Below are positions 1 through 8,592 of a stretch of 64,000 nucleotides of DNA, piece after piece. Both the position numbers and the translations under genes were made by a program. The DNA is from DATDAW01 sp036525185 (GTDB lineage Bacteria; Verrucomicrobiota; Verrucomicrobiia; Chthoniobacterales; DASVRZ01): contig DATDAW010000018.1 of assembly GCA_036525185.1 (NCBI GenBank), positions 5,852 through 69,851 of the forward strand, read 5' to 3'. A model generated the notes under the pieces. That model made no database searches and was not told where the DNA came from. It was given only the letters and a program-made list of their open reading frames with translations. Each line of letters starts with the position of its first letter. Positions within the stretch are counted from its first letter, which is position 1.

Positions 1-1307
1 ATGGGAAAACGTCTGCGTTCCCGGTGTCGATCAACACGATGGGATCGAAATCCCGAATGGCCGCCGCTTTGAATGTCGCGTCGGTCGACGAAATCTCCGA
101 TCAACTTGCCTTTTTGATGAAGGCAAAGCCGCCGAAGTCATTGCGGGATGCGTGGGATTTGGTGAGAAATGGCGTGGACCTGGCGCATGCGCGTCCCAAA
201 AAAGTGAAGGATGGAGAATGCCAGGAAGTGATCCACGAAACGGGAAAATCGGATTTTTCCCTGGCCGATCTACCCGTTTTGCATTGCTGGCCGCACGATG
301 GCGGACGTTTCGTCACGCTCCCGATGGTTTTCACGCGCGACCCAGACACCGGCGAACGCAATCTCGGCATGTATCGGATGCAAATTTACGACGGTTCGAC
401 TGCCGGCATGCACTGGCAGGTCCACAAAGTGGGGGCCCGCCACGGCAGACGCTATTACGAGCGTGGTGAAAAAATGCCCGTCTCCGTATGTCTCGGCGGC
501 GACCCGGCATATGCCTTTTCCGCGACGGCGCCTCTTCCGGACGGGCTCGATGAAATTTTGTTCGCCGGATTTCTCAGAAAGCGTTCCGTAGAGCTAGTGA
601 AATGCATCACGAACGATCTGGAGGTGCCCGCCAACGTGGATTTTGTGATCGAAGGCTATGTTCAGCCCGGCGAGATGCGTCCGGAAGGACCTTTTGGCGA
701 TCACACGGGCTTTTATACGCCGGTCGACAACTATCCGGTGTTTCATGTCACAGCCATTACGCATCGAAAGGATGCGATCTATCCCGCGACCATCGTAGGC
801 ATTCCGCCCATGGAAGATTTCTACATGGGAACCGCGAGTGTGCGGATTTTTCTCCCCGTGTTTAAGATGAATTTTCCGGAGATCGTGGATATGGCGCTCC
901 CGGCCGAAGGCGTTTTTCACAATCTGGTCGTCGTCAGCATTCGCAAACAATACCCGTGGCAGGCGTTCAAGATCATGCACGGCCTTTGGGGCATGGGCCA
1001 GATGATGTTCAGCAAATACATCGTCGTCGTGGACGAGGATTGCGACGTGCACAACACGAGCGAAGTCCTCTTCCGCTGGATGGCAAATACCGATCCGCAA
1101 CGCGACTCCACTTTCGTAAAAAGCCCCTGCGATTCCTTGGACCACGCCCCGACGTTGGCGAACATTGGTTCTCATGTCGGCTTCGACGCCACCCGCAAAC
1201 TTCCCGGCGAAGGCTATCACCGTACGTGGCCGGAACTGGTGAAAATGGACTCCTCAGTAGTGGCGAAATTGGCTGCACGGGGGCTTTTATCTCAGTCCCA
1301 AGGCTGA
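1..1307 (+). CDS. UbiD family decarboxylase, menaquinone (MqnL/SCO4490) type, 5'-truncated
   Basis: This is the 3' part of a UbiD-type prenylated-FMN decarboxylase; the frame is open to the left edge, so the true start lies outside the window. About 435 residues are present of a family usually near 480. Recognisable blocks are INTMGSKSRMA near the N-terminus, the GPFGDHTGFYTPVDNYPVF segment, a PATIVGIPPMEDFYMG loop and the closing GFDATRKLPGEGY. The GVFHN and VVSIRKQYPWQA stretches resemble the subgroup that decarboxylates dihydroxynaphthoate in the futalosine menaquinone route more than E. coli UbiD. The family call is firm. The pathway is inferred from subgroup resemblance, since no mqn gene is in view. 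The 3' end overlaps the convergent next gene by 16 bases. Confidence 0.88.
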   Translation, partial: GKTSAFPVSINTMGSKSRMAAALNVASVDEISDQLAFLMKAKPPKSLRDAWDLVRNGVDLAHARPKKVKDGECQEVIHETGKSDFSLADLPVLHCWPHDGGRFVTLPMVFTRDPDTGERNLGMYRMQIYDGSTAGMHWQVHKVGARHGRRYYERGEKMPVSVCLGGDPAYAFSATAPLPDGLDEILFAGFLRKRSVELVKCITNDLEVPANVDFVIEGYVQPGEMRPEGPFGDHTGFYTPVDNYPVFHVTAITHRKDAIYPATIVGIPPMEDFYMGTASVRIFLPVFKMNFPEIVDMALPAEGVFHNLVVVSIRKQYPWQAFKIMHGLWGMGQMMFSKYIVVVDEDCDVHNTSEVLFRWMANTDPQRDSTFVKSPCDSLDHAPTLANIGSHVGFDATRKLPGEGYHRTWPELVKMDSSVVAKLAARGLLSQSQG

Positions 1308-1756
1308 TTGTTCACGAAAAGCTGCTTGATCCGCGCCTCGCCATCTGTAATGGCAACCTCCACTTTCATTTCGCCGCTCGGAGTGCCGTGACCCTCGCGG
1401 ACATAATAACGCTCAATGTCGTAAATGAGCTGCTGGCCACGTCGATCCGCCTTGAGATAAACCACGCCGGCAGCCGGCTCTTCGGGGAGCACACTGGCAA
1501 TGCTCCAAAACTCCCCGTTTTTCTCCAATATCACAAAGACCTTGTCGGGAAGAGAGCTTTCATTCACAGAGCTCGGCAACCAACCAATATCGTATCCCAG
1601 AACGATGTAATCCCCTCGCAGCAGATCCCGCGGATCGATCGGACGCACTTTCAAAAAATAACTACCACGGTCCAGTGCACGCAGATTCATCGCGTACATC
1701 CAGGCGAGACCCGTGATCTGCAAACCAAGCAGACAGTAAAGAAGCAACCGTCTCAT
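1292..1756 (-). CDS. GDYXXLXY domain membrane-anchored protein
   Basis: A 154-residue protein with one N-terminal hydrophobic segment (about residues 4-20), then the family-defining motif, here GDYIVLGY near residues 48-55, preceded by RPIDPRDLLR. Proteins with this motif are usually encoded beside DUF2157/DUF4401 membrane proteins, as here: its ATG overlaps the stop of the upstream DUF2157 gene in an ATGA arrangement, so the two are translationally coupled. Function is unknown. The protein probably sits in the inner membrane with its globular part outside the cytoplasm (inferred). Its 3' end runs convergently into the UbiD gene. Confidence 0.8.
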   Translation of the reverse strand: MRRLLLYCLLGLQITGLAWMYAMNLRALDRGSYFLKVRPIDPRDLLRGDYIVLGYDIGWLPSSVNESSLPDKVFVILEKNGEFWSIASVLPEEPAAGVVYLKADRRGQQLIYDIERYYVREGHGTPSGEMKVEVAITDGEARIKQLFVNNQPWD

Positions 1757-2709
1757 TGGAGCGCTTTCAGTATACGGAGACGGATCATGTTCCAGCCGAT
1801 CGTGAATCCCAGGAGACCGATGCCACCAAGTAGAAAAATGAGGCCCGTATCACGCATCGTCCCCACCAAACGGAGGAACACCGAAATAATCACGATGCCT
1901 GCCATCACAAAGCCGAGGTTCACCTGGTGAATTCGCTCCGCGGAATACCCGCGCCAGATCAGCCCCAGGCACGCGAGAAACAGGAGCGCCCAACAGACAA
2001 ACCAGCGATCGATGTCGAAACCTAACAAATAGATTGCGACAAAAACGGTCGCCAAGCCCCAAAACTCCCCGACGACGCGCATGGTCCGTTCGCCAGCCAA
2101 AAGCCAAAGCTGCGATAGGAGAGCGCATGCCACCCCAAAACCCGCGAACACCCAGCACATCACAAAAAACTGACCGCCTCCTCTCTCCATCCATTCATCC
2201 AGACGCGCCCCGAGGGCCAACATCACCGCAGCCAGGAAAACAACGAAACTCGACACGGTTCGACTCAGAAAAGGCACCAATGCAATGCCAAGTGCCCATG
2301 CAATGAACAATCCCGACGGCTTGCCTTCGATATGAAAAATCTGGCTGATCAGCATTAACCCGAGCAGTGGAAAAATGGTCGCAGCCAAAAAGCCGGATTC
2401 GGCCCACGCACGCGGCGCTTCTCGGTGTTGCGACTCTATGCCCAATGCGGTTGAACCTGCCAACAGCGCCAACAGCCCTCCAAATTTCACCGAATCAGGA
2501 ATATCTTTCCAATTGCTCGCTATAATCAGGCTGACTCCGCCGAGGCAAAGCAGACTGCCAAGAACCGCGAACGCAATCATCCAGAGATTCCGTCCCGACG
2601 CCGGATACAGCTGCAAAATCGCTTCCGCTTGATCCGGTCCAATGAGGTTTTTCTTCTGCCACTCCAGGACATGCGGCTTCAGATTCTTCTGATTCAACTT
2701 CACCAACAT
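1753..2709 (-). CDS. DUF2157 domain-containing membrane protein
   Basis: A 318-residue polytopic membrane protein. A soluble N-terminus of about 40 residues (containing LIGPDQAEAILQLYP) is followed by eight to ten hydrophobic segments alternating with short charged loops, ending in a basic tail. The N-terminal helical region plus the LLCLGGVSLIIASNWKDIPD type of first membrane segment is characteristic of DUF2157. It is the promoter-proximal gene of a two-gene unit with the GDYXXLXY protein. The function of these pairs is not established. The start is set by the first ATG after the divergent nrdR promoter region. Confidence 0.8.
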   Translation of the reverse strand: MLVKLNQKNLKPHVLEWQKKNLIGPDQAEAILQLYPASGRNLWMIAFAVLGSLLCLGGVSLIIASNWKDIPDSVKFGGLLALLAGSTALGIESQHREAPRAWAESGFLAATIFPLLGLMLISQIFHIEGKPSGLFIAWALGIALVPFLSRTVSSFVVFLAAVMLALGARLDEWMERGGGQFFVMCWVFAGFGVACALLSQLWLLAGERTMRVVGEFWGLATVFVAIYLLGFDIDRWFVCWALLFLACLGLIWRGYSAERIHQVNLGFVMAGIVIISVFLRLVGTMRDTGLIFLLGGIGLLGFTIGWNMIRLRILKALQ

Positions 2710-2799
2710 AAACTAGCAATTTCACCGGCAACGTTAAATTCAAAAAGTCGTTCCTTATCGATCCCTGGAATGAAGCAGGAGGGTGACTCGACAGGACGA

Positions 2800-2831
2800 T
2801 TGACAGTACACCACATATTGGGCACTCTACT
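2800..2831 (+). promoter_or_regulatory. Putative nrdR promoter with NrdR-box-like sequence
   Basis: A consensus -35 hexamer TTGACA (2800-2805) lies 44 bases before the nrdR ATG, followed by ACACCACATATTGGGC at 2808-2823. That 16-mer matches 12 of 16 positions of the NrdR-box consensus as I recall it (acaCwAtATaTwGtgt). The matching -10 is poor, so the promoter assignment is tentative. A box here would mean that nrdR regulates itself. Only one box was seen, whereas regulated promoters usually carry two. Confidence 0.35.
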
Positions 2832-2848
2832 GTGAAGACCCCAATCAA

Positions 2849-3343
2849 ATGCGATGCCCCAAGTGTGGCGCTTTAGAAGACCGAGTTATTGATTCGCGTG
2901 CCTCCAAGGAAGGCGACAGCATTCGGCGGCGACGGGAGTGTCTCAAGTGCCATTACCGCTTTACGACGTACGAGGTGATCGAGCGTACCGAGTTTCGAGT
3001 GGTGAAACGAGACGGCAGGACCGAACCGTTCGACCGCGCGAAACTGCTCGGCGGAGTCCTGAAAGCGTGCGAAAAACGGCCTGTAAGCACCGCAACGCTT
3101 GAAAAGATGGTCGACGAAATCACCGCGGAAGTGCACGATGGCTACGAACGTGAGGTCCCCACAAGTATTCTTGGTGCGAAAGTCATGGAAAAACTTCACT
3201 CGATCGACGGTGTTGCCTATGTGCGATTTGCGTCGATTTACCGGCAGTTCACAGATATTGGTGAGTTCATTGAGGAGATCCAAACTTACCAGAACAAGAC
3301 TAAAGTGAACGCCACCCAGGCGGAACTTTTTCAAAAACTTTAG
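2849..3343 (+). CDS. nrdR: Transcriptional repressor NrdR
   Basis: A 164-residue repressor of ribonucleotide reductase genes. The N-terminal zinc ribbon begins MRCPKCG and its second pair of cysteines is in CLKCHYRF, with the conserved VIDSR between them. The ATP-cone domain that senses dATP/ATP follows (about residues 46-136, starting RVVKRDGRTEPFD). Length and architecture are standard. The gene is followed one base after its stop by an unknown gene and then a HIT protein, suggesting one operon. No nrd structural genes are in the window. Confidence 0.97.
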   Translation: MRCPKCGALEDRVIDSRASKEGDSIRRRRECLKCHYRFTTYEVIERTEFRVVKRDGRTEPFDRAKLLGGVLKACEKRPVSTATLEKMVDEITAEVHDGYEREVPTSILGAKVMEKLHSIDGVAYVRFASIYRQFTDIGEFIEEIQTYQNKTKVNATQAELFQKL

Positions 3344-3344
3344 A

Positions 3345-3902
3345 ATGATCGGATTCGTCGATAACCTCCCACTCGTGGAATTCCCTGCGGGTCGAGTCTT
3401 TGCGTTTCGCGGTGCGTGGCTTCGCGAAAATTTATTGCGCGCCGCTGCGGACGCCGGATATGCGGATTGGTGGCTGGCAGATCACGTGACAAAAAGCATC
3501 ACGGAATATCTCGAGTCACAATTCGCCGGGCCAGTTGTCACGGTCGCGCGGCTCGCAGACGCCGTCCGGCATGTTTTGATGGCGATCGGCTGGGCAGACG
3601 TCGCCAGGCATTTCCAGGCATCACGGCCAGCCGGCGAAATTTCGCTGCTCCAAATTGCTCAGGAATGTGGTGGTTACGAGCTCGCCTTTTTTGAGCGACT
3701 ACGCGCCGCGATTTTGTCGGACATTCGCGATGGCGCAGCCGTTCTAAGCCTCGTTGATATCGTTCCCGCAGTGAAATTGATGACAGGCGCAAAGGTTTTC
3801 ACCCGTTTTTGCGCCGGCCTGCGAGATGAGATCGTAGGTTTCTCGCGGCATTGCATCTGTCTTAACGCCGGCGAGAAACGCATGGATGTCGTGATTCGCT
3901 AG
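3345..3902 (+). CDS. Hypothetical protein downstream of nrdR
   Basis: A 185-residue soluble protein with no signal peptide or membrane segment that I do not recognise. The N-terminal part is rich in aromatic residues (FRGAWLRENLL, ADWWLADHV). The middle segment, YLESQFAGPVVTVARLADAV followed by RHVLMAIGWADVARHF, has a helical look loosely reminiscent of an ATP-cone. The ATG lies one base after the nrdR stop and ten bases before the HIT gene, so co-transcription is very likely. The tight link invites a role near nucleotide reduction, but that is a guess from position only. Confidence 0.7.
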   Translation: MIGFVDNLPLVEFPAGRVFAFRGAWLRENLLRAAADAGYADWWLADHVTKSITEYLESQFAGPVVTVARLADAVRHVLMAIGWADVARHFQASRPAGEISLLQIAQECGGYELAFFERLRAAILSDIRDGAAVLSLVDIVPAVKLMTGAKVFTRFCAGLRDEIVGFSRHCICLNAGEKRMDVVIR

Positions 3903-3911
3903 TTCCCAGCC

Positions 3912-4250
3912 ATGACTCTGTTTGAAAAGGTTATCGCTCGTGAAATTCCGTCCAGGGTCGCTTTTGAAGACGACGACGTTTTTGCTTTTCATGACATCAA
4001 TCCGCAAGCGCCGGTTCACCTTCTCATTGTGCCGAAGAAGCCCATACCGCGTCTCAATGCTGCCTCAATCGACGATGCCCCATTGCTCGGCAAACTTCTC
4101 CTGACAGCCGCCAAACTTGCGAGCGAACTCGGCTTTGCTGAAGGCGGTTTCCGGATTGTGATCAACAGCGGCCGCGATGCCGGTGAAAGCGTTCCGCACT
4201 TGCATGTGCACTTGCTTGGGAAACGCTCGTTGCATTGGCCGCCCGGCTAA
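3912..4250 (+). CDS. HIT (histidine triad) family protein, HinT-like
   Basis: A 112-residue nucleotide-binding hydrolase or transferase of the HinT branch, acting in the cytosol on AMP-linked substrates. The N-terminal segment IPSRVAFEDDDVFAFHDINP and the catalytic triad motif HLHVHLLG near residues 97-104 are both intact. The length is typical. It is third in the nrdR cluster and its 3' end abuts the glycosyltransferase gene, so the four genes may share a transcript. The physiological substrate cannot be told from sequence. Confidence 0.93.
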   Translation: MTLFEKVIAREIPSRVAFEDDDVFAFHDINPQAPVHLLIVPKKPIPRLNAASIDDAPLLGKLLLTAAKLASELGFAEGGFRIVINSGRDAGESVPHLHVHLLGKRSLHWPPG

Positions 4251-4273
4251 AAGATTTTCCCTCGAACCATCCG

Positions 4274-5311
4274 ATGCCCACAAGCCCCAGTCGATTCGGC
4301 GACGCTGTCAGCTCGCGCGTTGCGGTCGTCATTCCTCTGTTCAATCACGCGCCATACATCCAGGCGGCGCTCGAATCCGTCCTCAGGCAGACGCGTCCCC
4401 CGGAACGTATCATTGTTGTCGACGATGGCTCGGCGGATGGATCTCCCGAAGTGGTAGAGCGCCTCCAACTACCAGGCGCGGAACTTTTCCGACAGGAAAA
4501 TCAGGGTGCGCACATGGCCCTCAACCGGGGGGTCGCGCTCGCCGACGATTGCGAATGGATCGCCATTCTCAACTCAGATGACATTTACCACCCGGAACGT
4601 CTGGCCCACTGTTTTACCCTGCTCCGGCAGCGCCCCCAGGCGGCCCTGATCTGCAGTGGGCTCCATTTGATCGACGGCCACGGGCAGCCAGTCGACGAAA
4701 CCTCTTCCAGAGTTCGCAGGCTTCAGGCGATTTGGAATCTCGTCCGTGCCGATGCGGATCCGCTTCTCTCACTGGGAATCTCGAATTTTTCCAAGACAAC
4801 GAGCAATTTTGTCGCCCGCCGGCAATTCCTCCTGGACCACCCTTTCGCACCGTATCGCTACGTCCACGACTATCACACGGCACTTCAGGCCGCTTTCGAG
4901 GGTGTCCTGACTATTCTTCCGGAGGATTTGCTCGGCTACCGCGTCCACGAGACGAACACGATCAAGTCCGGCGGCAAATCCGCGGTCATCATGGAAACCT
5001 TGCAGATGAACCTCGATTTACTGGGCGCATGGGCCCCCGTAATGCGCGAGTCGCCGCGCCTTCGGAAACGCTATCGACAGTATTTCCAGCGGCTCCTCGG
5101 CAATCACACGGATTTTCGGGGCGAACTTTTCTTCCAACTTATCGCGCAGCTCCTCGCGACAAACTCCGATATCCTCGACTACAAAATTCTTGCTGACTTA
5201 CCCGAGTTGAAGGCTCCCCCCGAAGCTCTGCCCATGCGGAGCACGGCCCCTATGCGTCTGGTCGATCCCAAGGCTCGTGGCCTGAAGCGCGTGCTGAAGC
5301 TGATCCGATAA
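4274..5311 (+). CDS. Glycosyltransferase family 2
   Basis: A 345-residue GT-A fold glycosyltransferase. The N-terminus has VAVVIPLFNHAPYIQAALES, then IIVVDDGSADGS (nucleotide-sugar binding) and ILNSDDIYHP carrying the metal-binding DxD-like acidic pair near residue 100. The C-terminal 130 residues vary and show no membrane helix. I chose the ATG at 4274 over a TTG at 4235 that would overlap the HIT gene and add 13 unconserved residues. The donor and acceptor are unknown; a role in surface polysaccharide or glycan assembly is inferred. Converges with pyrG. Confidence 0.88.
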   Translation: MPTSPSRFGDAVSSRVAVVIPLFNHAPYIQAALESVLRQTRPPERIIVVDDGSADGSPEVVERLQLPGAELFRQENQGAHMALNRGVALADDCEWIAILNSDDIYHPERLAHCFTLLRQRPQAALICSGLHLIDGHGQPVDETSSRVRRLQAIWNLVRADADPLLSLGISNFSKTTSNFVARRQFLLDHPFAPYRYVHDYHTALQAAFEGVLTILPEDLLGYRVHETNTIKSGGKSAVIMETLQMNLDLLGAWAPVMRESPRLRKRYRQYFQRLLGNHTDFRGELFFQLIAQLLATNSDILDYKILADLPELKAPPEALPMRSTAPMRLVDPKARGLKRVLKLIR

Positions 5312-5383
5312 CCAAAGGATGCGCGCGGTCTCCCGCCAACCAGCTTGCAGAGGCCAACCGCGCCCTCGGATATACCTCGTTCG

Positions 5384-6985
5384 TCAGGAACCGTGTGCCA
5401 GGACAGCCCGGATAAAGCCCTTGAACAGCGGGTGCGGGATGTTCGGCTTGCTGCGGAACTCGGGATGGTACTGGCATGCCAGGAAAAAGGGGTGATCGGG
5501 AAGTTCCATCATCTCGACCAATTCTCCGTCGGGTGAGGTGGCCGCGATTTTGTAGCCTTTGTTTTCCAGCCGCTCGCGGTACTTCATGTTGAACTCATAC
5601 CGGTGCCGATGGCGTTCAAAGATTTGCGTCGTTCCGTAAACTTTTTCGGCAAGCGTCCCCGGGATGATCTGCGTTGGCCACGTCCCAAGGCGCATGGAAC
5701 CACCTTTTTCCGTGATGTCCTTCTGTTCTTCGAGTAGGCAGATGACCGGATCGGGGGTGTTCTGATCGAATTCCGTGGAATTGGCACCTTCGATGCCCAC
5801 GACATTGCGGGCGAACTCGATGGTGGCGACTTGCATTCCCAGGCAGAGGCCGAGATACGGCAAACCGTTCTCCCGGGCGTATTGCGTGGCCTTGATCTTG
5901 CCCTCGACTCCGCGATCCCCGAAACCGCCTGGGATGATGACGCCAGCGACTCCGTCCAGATAAACTTCCGCGCCATCTTCCTCAATGTCTTCGGCGTCGA
6001 CCTTTAGTAGATCGACCCCGCAGTCGTTGCTGGCGGCAGCGATGGTAAGCGACTCGTAGATCGATTTGTAAGCGTCCTGCAGATCGATGTATTTGCCGAC
6101 GATGGCGACTTTGATGTGTTTCTTCGGGTACAGAACGCGCTGAACGAACTTTTTCCAATCCACCATGTCCGCAGGAGGCGTGTCCAGATTGAGCAGGTTG
6201 CAAACGACCTCATCGAGTTTTTCCTGCTGCAGCATGAGAGGCAGCTCGTAAATGGTGTGATCTACGTCGCGCACTTCGATAACCGCGTTGAGCGGGACAT
6301 TACAAAACAATGAAAGCTTCTGCCGGACTTCGTCGTCGAGGGGAAGCTCAGTGCGACAGAGCAAGACTTGCGGCTGAATGCCGATCTCGCGCAGTTTCGC
6401 GATGCTCTGCTGTGTCGGCTTGGTCTTCAACTCACCCGCTGCCTTAATGAAGGGCACCAGCGTCACATGCATGAAAATCACGTTCTGCGGTCCCACATCC
6501 AGGGCAAATTGCCGAATCGCTTCCAGGAACGGCAATCCCTCGATATCACCCGTCGTGCCGCCGATTTCCGTTATGATGATGTCGCAGGGCTGGACAGCCG
6601 CAAGTTTTCGGAGGCGGGCTTTGATTTCGTCGGTGATATGGGGAATCACCTGGACGGTTTTGCCGAGGTAGTCACCGCGACGCTCCTTGGCGAGGACGGT
6701 CTCATAGACCTGACCGCTGGTTACGTTGTTGGCGCGCGTAAGGACGGTGTTGGTAAATCGCTCGTAATGCCCCAAATCCAGATCCGTCTCGGCACCGTCA
6801 TCCAGCACATAAACTTCACCGTGCTGGAACGGATTCATCGTGCCGGGGTCAACGTTGAGGTAGGGGTCGAATTTTTGGAGCGTAACCTTTAGCCCGCGGT
6901 GCTCGAGCAGAGTCCCGAGCGAAGCAGCGGCGAGGCCTTTTCCGAGAGAGCTCACAACGCCGCCTGTGACAAAAATATATTTCAT
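5384..6985 (-). CDS. pyrG: CTP synthase
   Basis: A 533-residue enzyme that aminates UTP to CTP using glutamine. The N-terminal synthetase domain starts MKYIFVTGGVVSSLGKGLAAA (P-loop), continues through DPYLNVDPGTM and QVIPHITDEIK, and is followed by a class I glutamine amidotransferase domain with the nucleophile motif GLCLGMQ and the HPEF histidine segment. The frame stays open 55 codons upstream, but those residues are basic and unconserved, so the start is at MKYIF (6985). Next to kdsB, its product CTP feeds CMP-Kdo formation. The 239 bases up to kdsB contain no gene. Confidence 0.97.
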   Translation of the reverse strand: MKYIFVTGGVVSSLGKGLAAASLGTLLEHRGLKVTLQKFDPYLNVDPGTMNPFQHGEVYVLDDGAETDLDLGHYERFTNTVLTRANNVTSGQVYETVLAKERRGDYLGKTVQVIPHITDEIKARLRKLAAVQPCDIIITEIGGTTGDIEGLPFLEAIRQFALDVGPQNVIFMHVTLVPFIKAAGELKTKPTQQSIAKLREIGIQPQVLLCRTELPLDDEVRQKLSLFCNVPLNAVIEVRDVDHTIYELPLMLQQEKLDEVVCNLLNLDTPPADMVDWKKFVQRVLYPKKHIKVAIVGKYIDLQDAYKSIYESLTIAAASNDCGVDLLKVDAEDIEEDGAEVYLDGVAGVIIPGGFGDRGVEGKIKATQYARENGLPYLGLCLGMQVATIEFARNVVGIEGANSTEFDQNTPDPVICLLEEQKDITEKGGSMRLGTWPTQIIPGTLAEKVYGTTQIFERHRHRYEFNMKYRERLENKGYKIAATSPDGELVEMMELPDHPFFLACQYHPEFRSKPNIPHPLFKGFIRAVLAHGS

Positions 6986-7224
6986 AAGGGATTGGGAAAA
7001 AAGGTGTCCGGCTGCAACTACGCGCGGATCGAGGCCAGATTGCTCGGAGTGAGGGCCCCGGTTTCTCGCAAGCTCACGATCTGCGCGGCGGGCAGACTCG
7101 AATTTGCAAGCCCGAAAACTGCCGCAACGGCGCGATTTGTTCAACTTCAATTCCGTTCGGAGACCTTCAGCGTCTGCAAATCACCCAGCTTCCGGGCACT
7201 GCCAGAGACGAATTCTGAAATCGT

Positions 7225-7950
7225 TTATCGACCGGCAAGACGTGTTTCCACAAACGCAACGTCCTCCGGCGTATCTACGCCCCGAGCGGCTTGAGCCGTT
7301 ATGAGGACGTGGATGCGCGCGCCATTTTCCAAGGCGCGGAGTTGTTCGAGTTGCTCCGCCTGCTCAAGCACGCCCTGCGGCCACTCGACGAATCGAAGCA
7401 AAAAAGCGTGTTGATAGCCGTAGATTCCAATGTGGTGATATGCCGGCGCGTTTGCGGAGGCGTTCCGAGGAAACGGAATGCGACTCCGGGAAAAATAAAG
7501 CGCATCGCCGGCGCGATTGAGGACAGCTTTGACGATGTTCGGATTTTCCAGCGCAACAGGATCCGTGATGACGGACGCAGCGGTAACCATATCGGGGGGA
7601 TCTTCGCGCGAGAGCGCTTCGGCGATACGGTCAATAAGCGCCGGGTCGACCAGTGGTTCGTCCCCCTGGATATTGATAACCGGCTCATTTTCGGACAATT
7701 GCCGTGCCACTTCCGCAATACGATCGGTGCCGCTGGGGTGATCGGAGCGAGTGAGGAAAACTTCCGCAGCGAAGTTTTTCGCAGCAGCCGCGATGCGGTC
7801 ATCATCGGTGGCGACGATGATCCGGGTAAGTTTTTTCGCCTCTCGGCAGCGTTCCCAGACATGCTGAACGAGCGGTTTCCCGGCCAGGATATGGAGCGGT
7901 TTCCCGGGAAATCGTGTGGAGGCCCAGCGGGCAGGAATGATGCCGGTCAT
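7225..7950 (-). CDS. kdsB: 3-deoxy-manno-octulosonate cytidylyltransferase
   Basis: A 241-residue enzyme that activates Kdo with CTP to give CMP-Kdo for LPS inner core. Diagnostic motifs are IIPARWASTRFPGKPL at the start, ATDDDRI, the HPSGTDRIAEV block and NIQGDEPLVDP, in the order and spacing of KdsB. Length is normal. It lies downstream of rfaE1 and gmhB on the same strand, forming an LPS-precursor cluster, with pyrG next. A heptad repeat element separates it from gmhB. Its presence shows that the organism makes Kdo-containing LPS. Confidence 0.96.
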   Translation of the reverse strand: MTGIIPARWASTRFPGKPLHILAGKPLVQHVWERCREAKKLTRIIVATDDDRIAAAAKNFAAEVFLTRSDHPSGTDRIAEVARQLSENEPVINIQGDEPLVDPALIDRIAEALSREDPPDMVTAASVITDPVALENPNIVKAVLNRAGDALYFSRSRIPFPRNASANAPAYHHIGIYGYQHAFLLRFVEWPQGVLEQAEQLEQLRALENGARIHVLITAQAARGVDTPEDVAFVETRLAGR

Positions 7951-7962
7951 GGAAAGAAGTCC

Positions 7963-8052
7963 TAAATTTAAAGTTGGTAAGTTTGTAGACGGGCCTGACG
8001 CGGCACTGGCTAAAGGACCTTCTTAAGACTGACAAACTTAAGACTTAAGACT
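7963..8052. repeat. A/T-rich heptad repeat, inverted pair, between kdsB and gmhB
   Basis: Left arm TTAAAGTTGGTAAGTTTGT (7969-7985 region) and right arm CTTAAGACTTAAGACT (8036-8051) are opposed copies of a CTTAAG/GTTTGTAAG sequence around about 30 bases of GC-rich spacer. The right arm contains the tandem heptamer CTTAAGA. The right arm overlaps the 3' end of gmhB and supplies its last codons and stop. Similar elements occur at 9596, 11054, 19462, 30163 and 63934. Confidence 0.65.
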
Positions 8053-8592
8053 CCCCACAATCCACGCGACCGCTTCCGACAACGTTTTTGCACGGAAATC
8101 CGGTACGCAGCTCGCCTGTTTACCGTAACCGGTCTCAACCAGAATAGTCCGCAAGCCAGCGTTTTGGCCGCATTCGATATCGATCGCTTTGTCGCCGATC
8201 AGCCATGAACGGGCGAAATCAATCTCGAAATCGCGCGCAGCATCTTCGAGCATGCCGATGGCTGGTTTCCGGCACCGGGAAGGTTGATCGGGGTGATCCG
8301 CACAGAAATAAGTCGCATCAATGAGGTCTCCTCCAAGCTGACGAAGCAATTCCGTCTGCACGTTCAGATAGTCTCCGACCGAAAAATAGCCGCGAGCGAT
8401 TCCGGATTGATTGGTAATGATGATATTCAGGAAGCCGACCTTTTTCAGTTGCGCCAAAGCCTCAGGCACGCCGGGAAACGTCCGGACATCTTCGGCGCGT
8501 GCGCAGTAGCCGACTTCCTCCATCAGCGTTCCGTCACGATCCAGGAATACGGCTGGCACCGCGGCAACGCATTCAACGGGCATGATTTGCAA
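8038..8592 (-). CDS. gmhB: D-glycero-beta-D-manno-heptose 1,7-bisphosphate 7-phosphatase
   Basis: A 184-residue HAD-family phosphatase. The nucleophile motif is FLDRDGTLMEE near residue 16, followed by IIITNQSGIARGYF, and KPAIGMLEDA and LIGDKAIDIE complete the HAD site. It removes the 7-phosphate in ADP-heptose synthesis and overlaps the kinase gene rfaE1 by 20 bases. In the zinc loop the segment reads FCADHPDQPSRCRKP: one of the two cysteines usual just before RKP is replaced, so metal binding may be altered. The last residues (SLKS) and stop are encoded inside a heptad repeat. Confidence 0.92.
   Translation of the reverse strand: MQIMPVECVAAVPAVFLDRDGTLMEEVGYCARAEDVRTFPGVPEALAQLKKVGFLNIIITNQSGIARGYFSVGDYLNVQTELLRQLGGDLIDATYFCADHPDQPSRCRKPAIGMLEDAARDFEIDFARSWLIGDKAIDIECGQNAGLRTILVETGYGKQASCVPDFRAKTLSEAVAWIVGSLKS

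Noticed and set aside
6986..7150. 55-codon N-terminal extension of pyrG
   Set aside because: CTP synthases begin at MKYIFVTGG; the upstream residues are arginine-rich and unconserved.
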